In this document: positions 9,530-17,553 of the stretch, piece by piece
How positions within the stretch are numbered: position 1 is the first letter of the stretch
How the letters are laid out: every line of letters begins with the position of its first letter
From: Candidatus Woesearchaeota archaeon
GTDB taxonomy: Archaea > Nanobdellota > Nanobdellia > Woesearchaeales > GW2011-AR4
Assembly: GCA_016185755.1 (NCBI GenBank)
Contig: JACPMX010000006.1
Coordinates: forward strand, 34,644-98,643
Length of the DNA: 64,000 bases
Reading direction: 5' to 3'
Notes under the pieces: generated by a model
What the model saw: the letters and a program-made list of their open reading frames with translations, nothing else
The model's database searches: none
Told to the model about the DNA's origin: nothing
Position numbers and translations under genes: made by a program

Positions 9530-11068
9530 ATGATACTCGTCCTGAATTTTGGAGCACAATATGCGCACCTTATTGCAAGAAGAATCCGAGAGCTTGGAGT
9601 TTATTCGGAAATCCTGCCTTGCGATGTTTCCTTGAAGGAAATCGGAAAATTAAAGCCTGACGGAATCATACTTTCAGGGGGGCCTGCAAGCGTCTATGAG
9701 CACAATTCACCTTCAATGGACAGGAAAATTCTTGATTTGGGAATCCCTGTTTTAGGCATCTGCTACGGGCTGCAGCTGATAGGTAAATTTGTCGGTGGGG
9801 AAGTGCTTGCAGGAAAGCTGAAGGAATTCGGCAAGAAAGAGCTTATCTTGAAAAAAACCGGAAAGCTGCTCAAAGGACTGTCAAAAAAGGAGCAGATATG
9901 GATGAGCCACGGCGACCTGGTAACAAAGCTTCCCGGGGATTTTGAGATTCTGGCGTCAACAGATTCATGTCCCATAGCAGCCACCGAAAATAATCCAAAA
10001 AAAATCTATGGGATACAATTCCATGCAGAAGTTGCCCATACTCCAAAAGGCACACAAATCCTGGAAAATTTTGTCTTTGGCATCTGCAGGGCAAAAAGGG
10101 ACTGGCATATCAGCAGCATTTCGAAAAAGCTGATTAAGGAAATGAGGAAAGCGGTTGGAAAAAACTCGGTGATTATGGGGGTTTCAGGAGGCGTTGACAG
10201 CGCAGTTGCAGCCACCCTGCTGCACAAGTCGATCGGAAGCAGGCTCTACTGCGTTTTTGTCGACCACGGGCTGATAAGAAAAAATGAGGCAGGCGAGGTA
10301 ATAAATTTTTTCGAAAAGAGGCTTAAATTCAAGCATTTCTATTTTGTTGATGCTTCACAAGCATTTCTGGAAAAATTAAGTGGAGTTACAGATCCGGAGG
10401 AAAAAAGAAAAATAATCGGCCATACTTTCATCGAGGTGTTTGAAAACAAAGTTCTTGAGCTTGAAAAAAAGCACAGGGGCATAAAATTCCTGGGGCAAGG
10501 CACGATTTACCCTGACAGGATTGAAAGCGCACAGCCGAATAAATATGCGTCAAAAATAAAATCACACCATAACATCACTTTGCCGGAAAAGATGAAGTTA
10601 AAGGTTATCGAGCCATTAAAGGAATTCTATAAAGATGAAGTGAGGAAGCTTGGAAAAGAGCTCAAGATTCCTGATGAAATTTTAAACAGGCACCCATTTC
10701 CGGGCCCCGGGCTTGCAATAAGGATACTGGGGGAAATAACTGAAGAGAGGCTTGCAATCCTGAGGGAGGCTGACTGCATTTTCATTGACGAGCTTAAGAA
10801 ATCCGGATTTTACGCCAAAACTTGGCAGGCATTTGCAGCATTGTTTCCTGTCAAATCAGTGGGCGTGATGGGTGACTCAAGGACATACGAATACATAATC
10901 TCTTTGAGGGCTGTGACAAGCGTTGATGCAATGACAGCAGACTGGGCCAGGCTGCCTAATGAGCTTCTGGAGAAAATCTCAAACAGGATAATAAACGAAG
11001 TCATGGGAGTAAACCGGGTGGTGTACGATATTTCTCAAAAACCCCCTGCTACGATCGAGTATGAGTAA
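9530..11068 (+). CDS. guaA: GMP synthase (glutamine-hydrolysing), single-chain
   Basis: GuaA converts XMP to GMP with ATP and glutamine. The 512-residue chain fuses both halves: an N-terminal class I glutamine amidotransferase (nucleophile Cys78 in GICYGLQL, His in IQFHAEVAHT) and the ATP-pyrophosphatase domain (GVSGGVDSA, about residue 215), plus the C-terminal dimerisation domain ending KPPATIEYE. Many archaea encode the two halves separately, so the fused form looks bacterial in type. It completes the GMP branch alongside purA for the AMP branch. Confidence 0.97.
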   Translation: MILVLNFGAQYAHLIARRIRELGVYSEILPCDVSLKEIGKLKPDGIILSGGPASVYEHNSPSMDRKILDLGIPVLGICYGLQLIGKFVGGEVLAGKLKEFGKKELILKKTGKLLKGLSKKEQIWMSHGDLVTKLPGDFEILASTDSCPIAATENNPKKIYGIQFHAEVAHTPKGTQILENFVFGICRAKRDWHISSISKKLIKEMRKAVGKNSVIMGVSGGVDSAVAATLLHKSIGSRLYCVFVDHGLIRKNEAGEVINFFEKRLKFKHFYFVDASQAFLEKLSGVTDPEEKRKIIGHTFIEVFENKVLELEKKHRGIKFLGQGTIYPDRIESAQPNKYASKIKSHHNITLPEKMKLKVIEPLKEFYKDEVRKLGKELKIPDEILNRHPFPGPGLAIRILGEITEERLAILREADCIFIDELKKSGFYAKTWQAFAALFPVKSVGVMGDSRTYEYIISLRAVTSVDAMTADWARLPNELLEKISNRIINEVMGVNRVVYDISQKPPATIEYE

Positions 11069-11105
11069 ATTAATTTTTAAATAGAATCTCTTTCTTAAAT
11101 ATAAA

Positions 11106-11390
11106 ATGAACAAAATCGTGAGACCGCTAGCCGCAATTGTCTTTGCCGTATCTATTGGCGGGTGCGCAACCTTTAATTGCGAAGAAAAAGCCCGAGACAT
11201 AGCTAGGATATTTCAAAATGACGGGGCGGGGGATATTTCAAATAAAGTTTCTATTAATGGCCTGCCGGTTCCTATTAGAAGCGAGTCCTACGCAAGGTGT
11301 GTAAACCGCCAACTTGAGAGGCTTTATGGAAAAAAGTACAGGCTGATGCCGAATACCCTTGGCTCACACACAGCTTATGAATTTTATTAA
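11106..11390 (+). CDS. Small predicted lipoprotein
   Basis: This 94-residue secreted protein has a short signal (KIVRPLAAIVFAVSIGGC) ending in a lipobox-like SIGGCA, so Cys20 could be lipid-modified. The mature part is short, with two more Cys (NCEEK, YARCVNR) that might form a disulfide. No family is recognised. A TATA-like box (TTTTTAAATAG, near 11075) precedes it. It converges with the DUF2238-like gene, leaving two bases between the stops. Confidence 0.65.
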   Translation: MNKIVRPLAAIVFAVSIGGCATFNCEEKARDIARIFQNDGAGDISNKVSINGLPVPIRSESYARCVNRQLERLYGKKYRLMPNTLGSHTAYEFY

Positions 11391-11392
11391 GA

Positions 11393-11989
11393 TTAAATTT
11401 GTTTAAGTTTTTTTCCCCTAAACCAAGCAACCAGCCCCATGGCCAACCCACCCATTCCATTGAAAATCATGTCCAAATTTACATTGGTATAGCCACCCTC
11501 ATCACCCATTCCATAAAGAAAAAACCCATCGCCATCTCCGAACAGTGCAAAGCCTGTCCATTCTACAATCTCGCTGACGGAGCCTACGCCAAGCGCTATG
11601 ATTGTAATCAGAAACAGCCTCTTTACCCTTGATTTCTCGCCAATAAGCCTGTCGGCCACCATTGCAACTGCAAAAGAGCCTGCAAAGTGCATGTAATGGT
11701 CAAAATTTATCCCAAACAGCCTTGTGGAGTAGAGGCCCAGGTTGTGCAGCGCAAGCGCAGAAACTAAAAAAAAGAAGCTTGTATTGTCCTGGTTTAGCCT
11801 GTTATAATTCATATAAAAGAGCATTATTATGACAAGTGCCACAGACACATCAATGGCTTGTGCAAATTGCCTGCCTGACAAATATTTAACCCACAAAGCA
11901 AGCAAAACAAAGTACGAGAAAAATAATATGAGCTCCTTTATGCTGGCAGCCTTTAAATTGAGCCTGAGGGCGTTTGCAGTCTCTGCCAT
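11393..11989 (-). CDS. DUF2238/YjdF-like membrane protein
   Basis: This 198-residue protein has about six hydrophobic helices. The family hallmarks are visible: INFDHYMHFAGSFAVAMVADRLI (conserved D..H pair after a short loop), SEIVEWTGFALFGDGD, and NVNLDMIFNGMGGLAMGL with the D-M-x-N motif. The biochemical role of DUF2238 is not established; the conserved acidic and His residues within the membrane suggest metal or ion handling, which is inference. Confidence 0.75.
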   Translation of the reverse strand: MAETANALRLNLKAASIKELILFFSYFVLLALWVKYLSGRQFAQAIDVSVALVIIMLFYMNYNRLNQDNTSFFFLVSALALHNLGLYSTRLFGINFDHYMHFAGSFAVAMVADRLIGEKSRVKRLFLITIIALGVGSVSEIVEWTGFALFGDGDGFFLYGMGDEGGYTNVNLDMIFNGMGGLAMGLVAWFRGKKLKQI

Positions 11990-12036
11990 GCCTTTAAGGT
12001 GGAGCTTAGAATTTATAATTATTGATGCATATTATA

Positions 12037-13575
12037 TCAGCAGGCATAAGTCCTTTCCTTGACCCCTTTCCTGAAGTTCTCCCATGCTTTGAGGTAAAGC
12101 TTCTTGCCGTTGGATGTTGGGTACTCCCCTGTAATGCAGGCCATGCACAGGTCTTTTGCAGGCTTGCCTATGCTTTTGACCAGCCCCTGTATGCTTTGGT
12201 ATCTTAACGAGTCTGCCCCAAGGTCCTTTGCAATTTTTTTTATAACCTCTTTTGAAACCTCGCCCTTTTTAGGCTCCCCCTCGTATTTTGGAACCAGGAG
12301 CTCGGACACAGTTGACATGTCTATGCCGTAAAAGCATGGGCCCCTTATTGGAGGGCACGAGACCCTTACATGGACTTCCCTTGCGCCTCCGGCCTTTTTA
12401 ATGTAGTTTATGAGCTGCTTTGTTGTCGAGCCGCGAACAATGCTGTCATCAACAAGAATGACTTTTTTGTCCTTTAATATCTCCTTTAGCGCAGTGTACT
12501 TGTTTTGAACCCTGTCTTCCCTTGAGGAGCCCTCTATGAATGTCCTTCCGACAAACCTGTTTCTGATAAGGCCTTCTGCAGACGGCACTTTTAATTCATA
12601 CGCCATTGCATCCCCTGCAGCCTTTGCAGTGTCCGGCACAGGCACAACAACATAGCTGTCATCAATCTTTTCGGTTTCCTGCTTTGCCAGCTCCTTCCCA
12701 AGGTTGGTCCTTGATATGTACACAGACTGGTTGTCAAGCACAGAGCTTACATTCGCAAAATAGACCCATTCAAACATGCAATGGGCTTTTTTTGGGCTTT
12801 CAGCGTATTTCCTGACTTCAACATGGCCGTTTCTTATGTAGATGAGATGCCCTGGCGGAAGATGCTTATAATCAATAACGCCGCAGTTTATCAGCGCATT
12901 TGATTCAGATGCAACAAGGAACATGTCGTCTTTCCAGCCATAGACTATTGGCCTGAAGCCGTAAGGGTCCCGCATAATTATCATCTCGCCGAAAGCGTTC
13001 ATGAATGCAATGTTGAAGCAGCCGTCAAGCTTTTGGGCCAGCCTTGTAAAGACCTTGACCAGGCTTGGCCTTGTAGAGCCTCTCAGTTCCCTTGAGAGGT
13101 AATGCATCAGAATTTCCGTGTCTGTGTTGTAGATGATATGGTAATCGGCCTTGTCAAGAAGATGCTGCTTAAGCTCGGCATAGTTTGCCAGGTTCCCGTT
13201 CCAGCAGAACGAAAACCATTTCCATTTCCTTCCGTGATGCCTCTCAAACGGCTGTGCCAGGCTTCTTTCCTCGCTTCCCGAGGTAGCATACCTGACATGC
13301 CCTATGCCTTTGTTGCCCGCATACCTCTTGAAAAGCTCAAGGCTTTGCTGCCTGTCGCTGGTCTTGAATACCTCGTTAACTGGCCCTAAATCCTTATAGG
13401 TGTCAAGGATCTGCATTCGTGAAGGGTTGTATGTTGTAACACCTGCGCTTAACTGCCCCCTGTTCTGCTGGTTGAGAAGAAGCTTGTAAAGGTAGAACAG
13501 GGCCCTGTTGGCCGAGTCACCATTTTCCTTGATGTAAACGGCCGCTATACCGCATTGATGCATTGCCTCTGCCAT
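12037..13575 (-). CDS. purF: Amidophosphoribosyltransferase
   Basis: PurF makes phosphoribosylamine from PRPP and glutamine, the first step of de novo purine synthesis. The 512-residue protein begins MAEAMHQCGIAAVY: Cys8 is the N-terminal glutaminase nucleophile exposed after removal of a seven-residue propeptide. The PRPP-binding signature KVILVDDSIVRGST lies in the C-terminal phosphoribosyltransferase domain. A TATA box (CATTTATATAAAA on the minus strand, near 13600-13612) precedes the start. It is transcribed away from purD. Confidence 0.96.
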   Translation of the reverse strand: MAEAMHQCGIAAVYIKENGDSANRALFYLYKLLLNQQNRGQLSAGVTTYNPSRMQILDTYKDLGPVNEVFKTSDRQQSLELFKRYAGNKGIGHVRYATSGSEERSLAQPFERHHGRKWKWFSFCWNGNLANYAELKQHLLDKADYHIIYNTDTEILMHYLSRELRGSTRPSLVKVFTRLAQKLDGCFNIAFMNAFGEMIIMRDPYGFRPIVYGWKDDMFLVASESNALINCGVIDYKHLPPGHLIYIRNGHVEVRKYAESPKKAHCMFEWVYFANVSSVLDNQSVYISRTNLGKELAKQETEKIDDSYVVVPVPDTAKAAGDAMAYELKVPSAEGLIRNRFVGRTFIEGSSREDRVQNKYTALKEILKDKKVILVDDSIVRGSTTKQLINYIKKAGGAREVHVRVSCPPIRGPCFYGIDMSTVSELLVPKYEGEPKKGEVSKEVIKKIAKDLGADSLRYQSIQGLVKSIGKPAKDLCMACITGEYPTSNGKKLYLKAWENFRKGVKERTYAC

Positions 13576-13705
13576 TAAGCCCCCTGGTTTTTGAGGGCAT
13601 TATTTTTATATAAATGTTTCGTATTTAGTATGATTCAGATATATCAAAAAATATCAAAAAAGAAAAAGGCTGAAAGAATGTACCTTAATTTCTATTTTCT
13701 GGCAA

Positions 13706-13834
13706 TTATTTGTATCTCAGGTCGTCTGTGAAATCCTCGACATAGAGTATGTCGAGATCCTCTAGCATCTCGATATCATCCTCTTCAGCTCTCTCGCTTA
13801 TATCTATAAACTTCGTCAGGTTCATCTGCTTCAT
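13706..13834 (-). CDS. Small highly acidic protein (42 aa)
   Basis: This short ORF lies in the purF-purD gap. The ATG at 13834 is preceded by a Shine-Dalgarno-like GGGGTGAG four bases upstream, and a TATA box (GTATAAATAAG, minus strand, 13860-13870) lies at the right distance for a short leader. The product (MKQMNLTKFIDISERAEEDD, continuing with repeated E/D-L clusters to LRYK) has about 14 acidic residues. An upstream in-frame ATG at 13849 is possible. It could be a small regulator or nucleic-acid mimic; no homologue is recognised. Confidence 0.55.
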   Translation of the reverse strand: MKQMNLTKFIDISERAEEDDIEMLEDLDILYVEDFTDDLRYK

Positions 13835-13849
13835 TTTCTCACCCCTCAT

Positions 13850-14075
13850 TGAGATGTAGCTTATTTATACTTTTTTAGAAAGTAACCACACCCCCTTGTT
13901 TTAAGTAGTGCATGAGAAGTTTTTATATATAATTTATTAGCATATTATATACAGCATATGCTTATGGCTTATTTTTATATTGAATTGCTTATTTAAGTTT
14001 ACTATTTTAAAGTTACATCTTCTAAGCTAATAAATTTAGCAATAAACTTATAAATTATGTATTTAGATTAGCATT
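13850..14075. promoter_or_regulatory. AT-rich divergent promoter region upstream of purD
   Basis: No ORF is supported here. The stretch holds the TATA box of the small acidic ORF (13860-13870), a 10-bp palindrome AGCATATGCT at 13953-13962, and a TATA-like AAACTTATAAAT about 25 nt before the purD ATG, so purD is probably leaderless. The palindrome is a possible regulator site for purine control, but this is only positional inference. Confidence 0.5.
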
Positions 14076-15386
14076 ATGAGGGTCTTGCTTATAGGCAGCG
14101 GCGCAAGGGAGCATGCAATAGCAGAGGCTTTGGCGAAAAACAGCCAAACAGTGCTTTTTTCTTATTTAAAGTCAAAGAATCCGGGCATCATGCCCCTGTC
14201 CAAAAGCTGCGAGATCGGAAATTACAGCGACCTTGGCAAAATAAAAGCGTTTGCAGCAAAAATAAAGCCGGATTTTGCTTTCATAGGCCCTGAAGAGCCT
14301 TTGGGCAACGGGGTTGTAGATTTGCTGAACAGCCTTGAAATTAATACAATTGGCCCGACAAAAAGCCTTGCCAGGCTTGAGACAAGCAAGTCATTTGCCA
14401 GAAACCTGCTTGAAAAGCATAAAATCGAGGGCAACCCAAAATTTAAGATTTTCAATAAATCCAGCATAAGCCGGGCAAAAGGGTTCCTAAGCGAGCTTGG
14501 CCAATGTGTTGTGAAGCCCGACGGCTTGACAGGGGGCAAGGGCGTCAAGGTGCAAGGAGACCATTTCAAGACAAAAAAAGAGGCGCTTGATTATTGCTTC
14601 GAGATCCTTAAAACACACCCATCTGTTGTGGTTGAAGAAAAATTTGAAGGGGAAGAATTCTCTTTGCAGTGCCTGACCGACGGAAAAACAGTGATTGCAA
14701 CGCCCCCTGTCCAGGACCACAAGAGGGCTTTTGATGATGACAAAGGGCCGAACACCGGGGGAATGGGCTCGTATTCATGCGAAAATCATCTGCTCCCTTT
14801 CATAACAAAAAAGGATGTTGATAAAGGTATTGAAATAACGCAGAAGGTTGCAGCTGCCATATTCAGGGAAACAGGGGAATTCTACAGGGGAGTGATGTAT
14901 GCGGGATTGATTGCCACAAAACAAGGCGTGAAGCTCGTAGAATACAATGCAAGATTCGGCGATCCCGAGGCAATGAATGTGCTGCCGCTGATGGAGACGG
15001 ATTTTGCTGAGGTGTGCAATGCTATGATAGGCCAGACACTGGATAGGATCAAAATAAAATTCTCAAATAAGGCGACTGTGTGCAAATATCTGGTGCCAAA
15101 CGGGTATCCTGGCAACCCTGCAAAAAATCAAAAGGTTGAAATTGGCAAAATCCCAAATGGCGCAAGAATATATTATGCTGCTGTCGAGCAGAAAGACGGC
15201 GGAATTTATACTGCATCCTCAAGAGCAGTTGCATGCCTCGGCATTGCAGGCAGCATGGAAAATGCAGAGAAAATAGCAGAAGAAGCTGCGAATTCAGTTA
15301 AGGGCAAGCTATTCCACAGAAAAGACATAGGAACAAAAAAATTGATTGGGAAGAGAGTGAGGCATATGCAGGAGCTTCTCAAATAA
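14076..15386 (+). CDS. purD: Phosphoribosylamine-glycine ligase (GAR synthetase)
   Basis: PurD ligates glycine to phosphoribosylamine with ATP, the second purine step after PurF. The 436-residue length is standard. Family features are the N-terminal MRVLLIGSGAREHAIAEAL, FIGPEEPLGNGVVD, the ATP-grasp CVVKPDGLTGGKGVKV, and the GGMGSYS and EYNARFGDPEAMNVLP signatures. A TATA-like element lies about 25 nt upstream. It is divergent from purF across a 500-bp gap. Confidence 0.96.
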   Translation: MRVLLIGSGAREHAIAEALAKNSQTVLFSYLKSKNPGIMPLSKSCEIGNYSDLGKIKAFAAKIKPDFAFIGPEEPLGNGVVDLLNSLEINTIGPTKSLARLETSKSFARNLLEKHKIEGNPKFKIFNKSSISRAKGFLSELGQCVVKPDGLTGGKGVKVQGDHFKTKKEALDYCFEILKTHPSVVVEEKFEGEEFSLQCLTDGKTVIATPPVQDHKRAFDDDKGPNTGGMGSYSCENHLLPFITKKDVDKGIEITQKVAAAIFRETGEFYRGVMYAGLIATKQGVKLVEYNARFGDPEAMNVLPLMETDFAEVCNAMIGQTLDRIKIKFSNKATVCKYLVPNGYPGNPAKNQKVEIGKIPNGARIYYAAVEQKDGGIYTASSRAVACLGIAGSMENAEKIAEEAANSVKGKLFHRKDIGTKKLIGKRVRHMQELLK

Positions 15387-15425
15387 AATCAAAAACTTTA
15401 AATATCTTATTCATACTTTGCTGTT

Positions 15426-16127
15426 ATGGCTAAAAAAAGAGGCAAACCAAAACCTAAATCCACTTCTAAAAAATCAGCTAAAAAATCCAAAATCCAAAAG
15501 CCAGCTTCAGCCGAGGCTCCAAAATCTGCTCCGGTAAAAGACGCATTGCACAAGCTTGAGATACTTGCCGAGGAGAAAAAAGTGGAAGGCAGGATAAACG
15601 GCGTGGAGAAAAAAGAGGATGAAATTGCAAGGAAGGAGCTTGAGATAATGGGCGAGGAGAAAAAAATTGAGAAAGAAACCCAAAAAGTCGAGAAAATCGA
15701 AAGGGAAATCAAGAAAGAAGTTACTTCAAAGCCGCTTTCAAAATTCAACATCAAGGACCTGAACAAAGGGATCATAGGCGCTTTTATAGGTGTTGTGGCG
15801 CATTTTGCATTCATCTATGGCAAGGAGATAGCAAAGCAGATTTCAACAACAAGAGCCACAATATTGATAATTTTCTCTTATATCCTTATACTGATCCTGA
15901 TGTACGAAACCGGCTACAGGGAAATAAGGGAAAAAAGGCTGCTTGGAATACTGCCGATAAGGGCAACCGTCATATTCTGCACGTCAATTGCCGTCATAAT
16001 AGTGATATTCTTCCTGTTCAACCAGATCAGCTTCTCAGACAAAATAGGGCTGTACAAGCAGATAGCTGTGACGTCAGTCCTTGCGTCCCTTGGGGCAGGG
16101 ACAGCTGATTTGATAGGCAGGGATTAG
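15426..16127 (+). CDS. Lys/Glu-rich coiled coil fused to a four-helix membrane domain (DUF2391-like)
   Basis: This 233-residue protein has a very basic N-terminus (KKRGKPKPKS..., residues 1-40), then a charged E/K coiled coil to about residue 105, then four hydrophobic helices (about 117-135, 143-160, 175-197, 207-228). The membrane part resembles DUF2391 proteins, with EKRLLGILPIRATVIFCTS between helices. The function of that family is unknown. The basic tail could contact nucleic acid or ribosomes at the membrane. A TATA-like AAATATCTTATTC precedes the ATG. Confidence 0.65.
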   Translation: MAKKRGKPKPKSTSKKSAKKSKIQKPASAEAPKSAPVKDALHKLEILAEEKKVEGRINGVEKKEDEIARKELEIMGEEKKIEKETQKVEKIEREIKKEVTSKPLSKFNIKDLNKGIIGAFIGVVAHFAFIYGKEIAKQISTTRATILIIFSYILILILMYETGYREIREKRLLGILPIRATVIFCTSIAVIIVIFFLFNQISFSDKIGLYKQIAVTSVLASLGAGTADLIGRD

Positions 16128-16162
16128 AAAGTTTTTTATTGATTCTTTCAAATTTTTAACTG

Positions 16163-16723
16163 ATGAAGGGCCGGCTGAAAGGTTCAATTAACGAAAAGCG
16201 CAGTTCCCTGACCAAGGAAGAAATCCAGGGTAAAAGCGAAAAAATACAGGATAGGCTCTTCAGCCTCCTGCAGTACAGGAAATCAAAGGCCGTTATGTTT
16301 TTTGTATCATTCAACAGCGAAGTGAACACCCATGGAATGATAAGGGAAGCTTTGAAGAGCAAAACAGTCATTGTGCCCAAAGTTGCCAATAATGAGATAG
16401 TTCCTTCTGTCATAATAGATTTTGATAATTTGGTGCCAAGCGGAAAATTCGGCATCCTTGAGCCAATTGACGCAATGAATGTAGCCCATAAAAATATAGA
16501 TTTGGTCTTGGTGCCGGGCATTGCATTTGACAGTGCAGGCCACCGGATTGGGTATGGCTTCGGGTATTACGACAGGTTTCTTGCAAAAGTGCCAAAGGCT
16601 GTAAAGATAGGATTGGCTTTCGATTTCCAGGTTGTTGACAAGATACCGAGCGAAGCGCATGATATCCCTGTTGATTTTATCGTGACTGAGGAAAGGGTTA
16701 TTGAGTGCAGGAACAATTCTTAA
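16163..16723 (+). CDS. 5-formyltetrahydrofolate cyclo-ligase
   Basis: The enzyme converts 5-formyl-THF to 5,10-methenyl-THF using ATP. The 186-residue length is typical. The N-terminal EKRSSLTKEEIQGKSEKI, the central SFNSEVNTHGMI, VPSGKFGILEP, and the C-terminal GIAFDSAGHRIGYGFGYYDRFL (ATP and Mg site) are all family hallmarks. Its position after purD fits one-carbon supply to purine synthesis. The start at 16163 leaves a short leader after the preceding gene. Confidence 0.9.
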   Translation: MKGRLKGSINEKRSSLTKEEIQGKSEKIQDRLFSLLQYRKSKAVMFFVSFNSEVNTHGMIREALKSKTVIVPKVANNEIVPSVIIDFDNLVPSGKFGILEPIDAMNVAHKNIDLVLVPGIAFDSAGHRIGYGFGYYDRFLAKVPKAVKIGLAFDFQVVDKIPSEAHDIPVDFIVTEERVIECRNNS

Positions 16724-16735
16724 GAAAAAAAGCTA

Positions 16736-16841
16736 TGCGCGAGCCGAGACTTGCGATGCGAAAGCGCTGCTTGCTTTCTGCAATTCGAACTCGGGTGAGA
16801 GCCTTGGCAAGGCCCTATCATAGCCACTAGATCACTCGCGC
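16736..16841 (-). tRNA. tRNA-Gly(GCC) with a T-loop intron
   Basis: Read on the minus strand, the acceptor arm GCGCGAG (16841-16835) pairs with CTCGCGC (16743-16737), with discriminator A at 16736. The anticodon arm GGGCC/GGCTC encloses loop TTGCCAA with anticodon GCC at 16808-16806. The T-stem CCGAG and loop TTCGAA are separated from the 3' half CTCGG by about 34 extra bases (16750-16783). The extra segment begins TTGC and ends GCAAG, so its ends pair, as in a bulge-helix-bulge splice site. The intron is therefore near position 59/60, not the canonical 37/38. Confidence 0.85.
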
Positions 16842-16860
16842 ATAATAGCTTTATTCAAAA

Positions 16861-16973
16861 TGGGCCCGACCAGATTCGAACTGGTGACATTCACCTTGTA
16901 AGGGTGACGTCATTTGACGCCATGCAAACTCAGCAAATGCCAAATTTGCGCGGTACCGCTAGACCACGAGCCC
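16861..16973 (-). tRNA. tRNA-Val(UAC) with a D-loop intron
   Basis: On the minus strand, GGGCTCG (16973-16967) pairs with CGGGCCC (16868-16862), with discriminator A at 16861. The anticodon arm TCACC-CTTACAA-GGTGA carries anticodon TAC (16900-16898), and the T-arm ACCAG-TTCGAAT-CTGGT is normal. The D-stem halves GTC and GAC are separated by a normal D-loop start (TAGCGGTA) plus about 40 extra bases (16914-16953). This is a non-canonical intron in the D-arm. It lies 19 bases upstream of tRNA-Gly on the same strand, so the two may be co-transcribed. Confidence 0.85.
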
Positions 16974-17032
16974 GAAATAAAGATTTGAATTAATACAGCC
17001 TATAAAAAGCTTTTGTCCGAACATGATTATGA

Positions 17033-17107
17033 TAAATAGGCGAGGCGAGCGATGTGGCAAAACAGCGAAGCCGAGCACTAAATAATGTCACGAAGTGACG
17101 GATGAAA
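17033..17107 (-). repeat. Partial copy (left half) of dispersed structured intergenic element
   Basis: Read on the minus strand this starts CATCCGTCACTTCGTGAC, continues ATTATTTAGTGCTCGGC and ends CCTCGCCTATT. It matches the left half of the full copies at 42321 and 61299. The first hairpin is GTCAC-TTC-GTGAC, where the 42321 copy has GCGAC-TTC-GTCGC: two base pairs differ and both are compensated. The right half and the CGGATTGAA end are missing. Confidence 0.75.
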
Positions 17108-17151
17108 AAATCAATAAAAGCCCATCATAAAATTTAAATATAAAAAATGGA

Positions 17152-17484
17152 TTAAACAGTAACCAGTGATTTGGAATTCCCGCAGTAGAAATAGCTTCTT
17201 GAGTTTTCCAGCTTTAGGTATCTCTTGGCCCTGTCCAGCTGCTTTTTTGCCTTCAGGATCCTGTAGGAGCATTTGACTTCATACAGGTCAAACCTGCTGC
17301 CCTTTTTTGCCAGTATGTCCACCTCTCCCAATGAGCGCTTTAAGCGCCTGACCGGGACGTTTGTGGATATAGAATCATAGTTGCCTTTTATTTTGTCCTT
17401 CAGCTCAAGGACATACCTGTCATGTTTGGACAGCTTGATGTTTTCACCCAGCCTCAGCCAATAATGAATTTTTGGATTAGTGCT
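17152..17484 (-). CDS. PD-(D/E)XK nuclease-like protein without a standard start codon
   Basis: The frame is open from 17484 to the stop at 17152, giving at most 110 codons. The product holds RLKRSLGEVDILAKKGSRFD followed by LYEVKCSYRILKAKKQLDRA: the E-V-D...E-V-K layout is the active-site signature of restriction-endonuclease-like (UPF0102/Holliday-nuclease-like) folds. No ATG, GTG or TTG occurs in frame before the core; ATT at 17469 or a CTG would have to serve. A TATA-like TATATAAAG (around 17485-17493) is well placed for it. It may be a real gene with a rare start or a 5'-damaged gene. Confidence 0.5.
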   Translation of the reverse strand, partial: STNPKIHYWLRLGENIKLSKHDRYVLELKDKIKGNYDSISTNVPVRRLKRSLGEVDILAKKGSRFDLYEVKCSYRILKAKKQLDRAKRYLKLENSRSYFYCGNSKSLVTV

Positions 17485-17553
17485 TTATATAATTTTCGGT
17501 TGTTATTCTGTAATGAATAAATTTAAATATAATCAGCCCTCAAAATTACCAAA

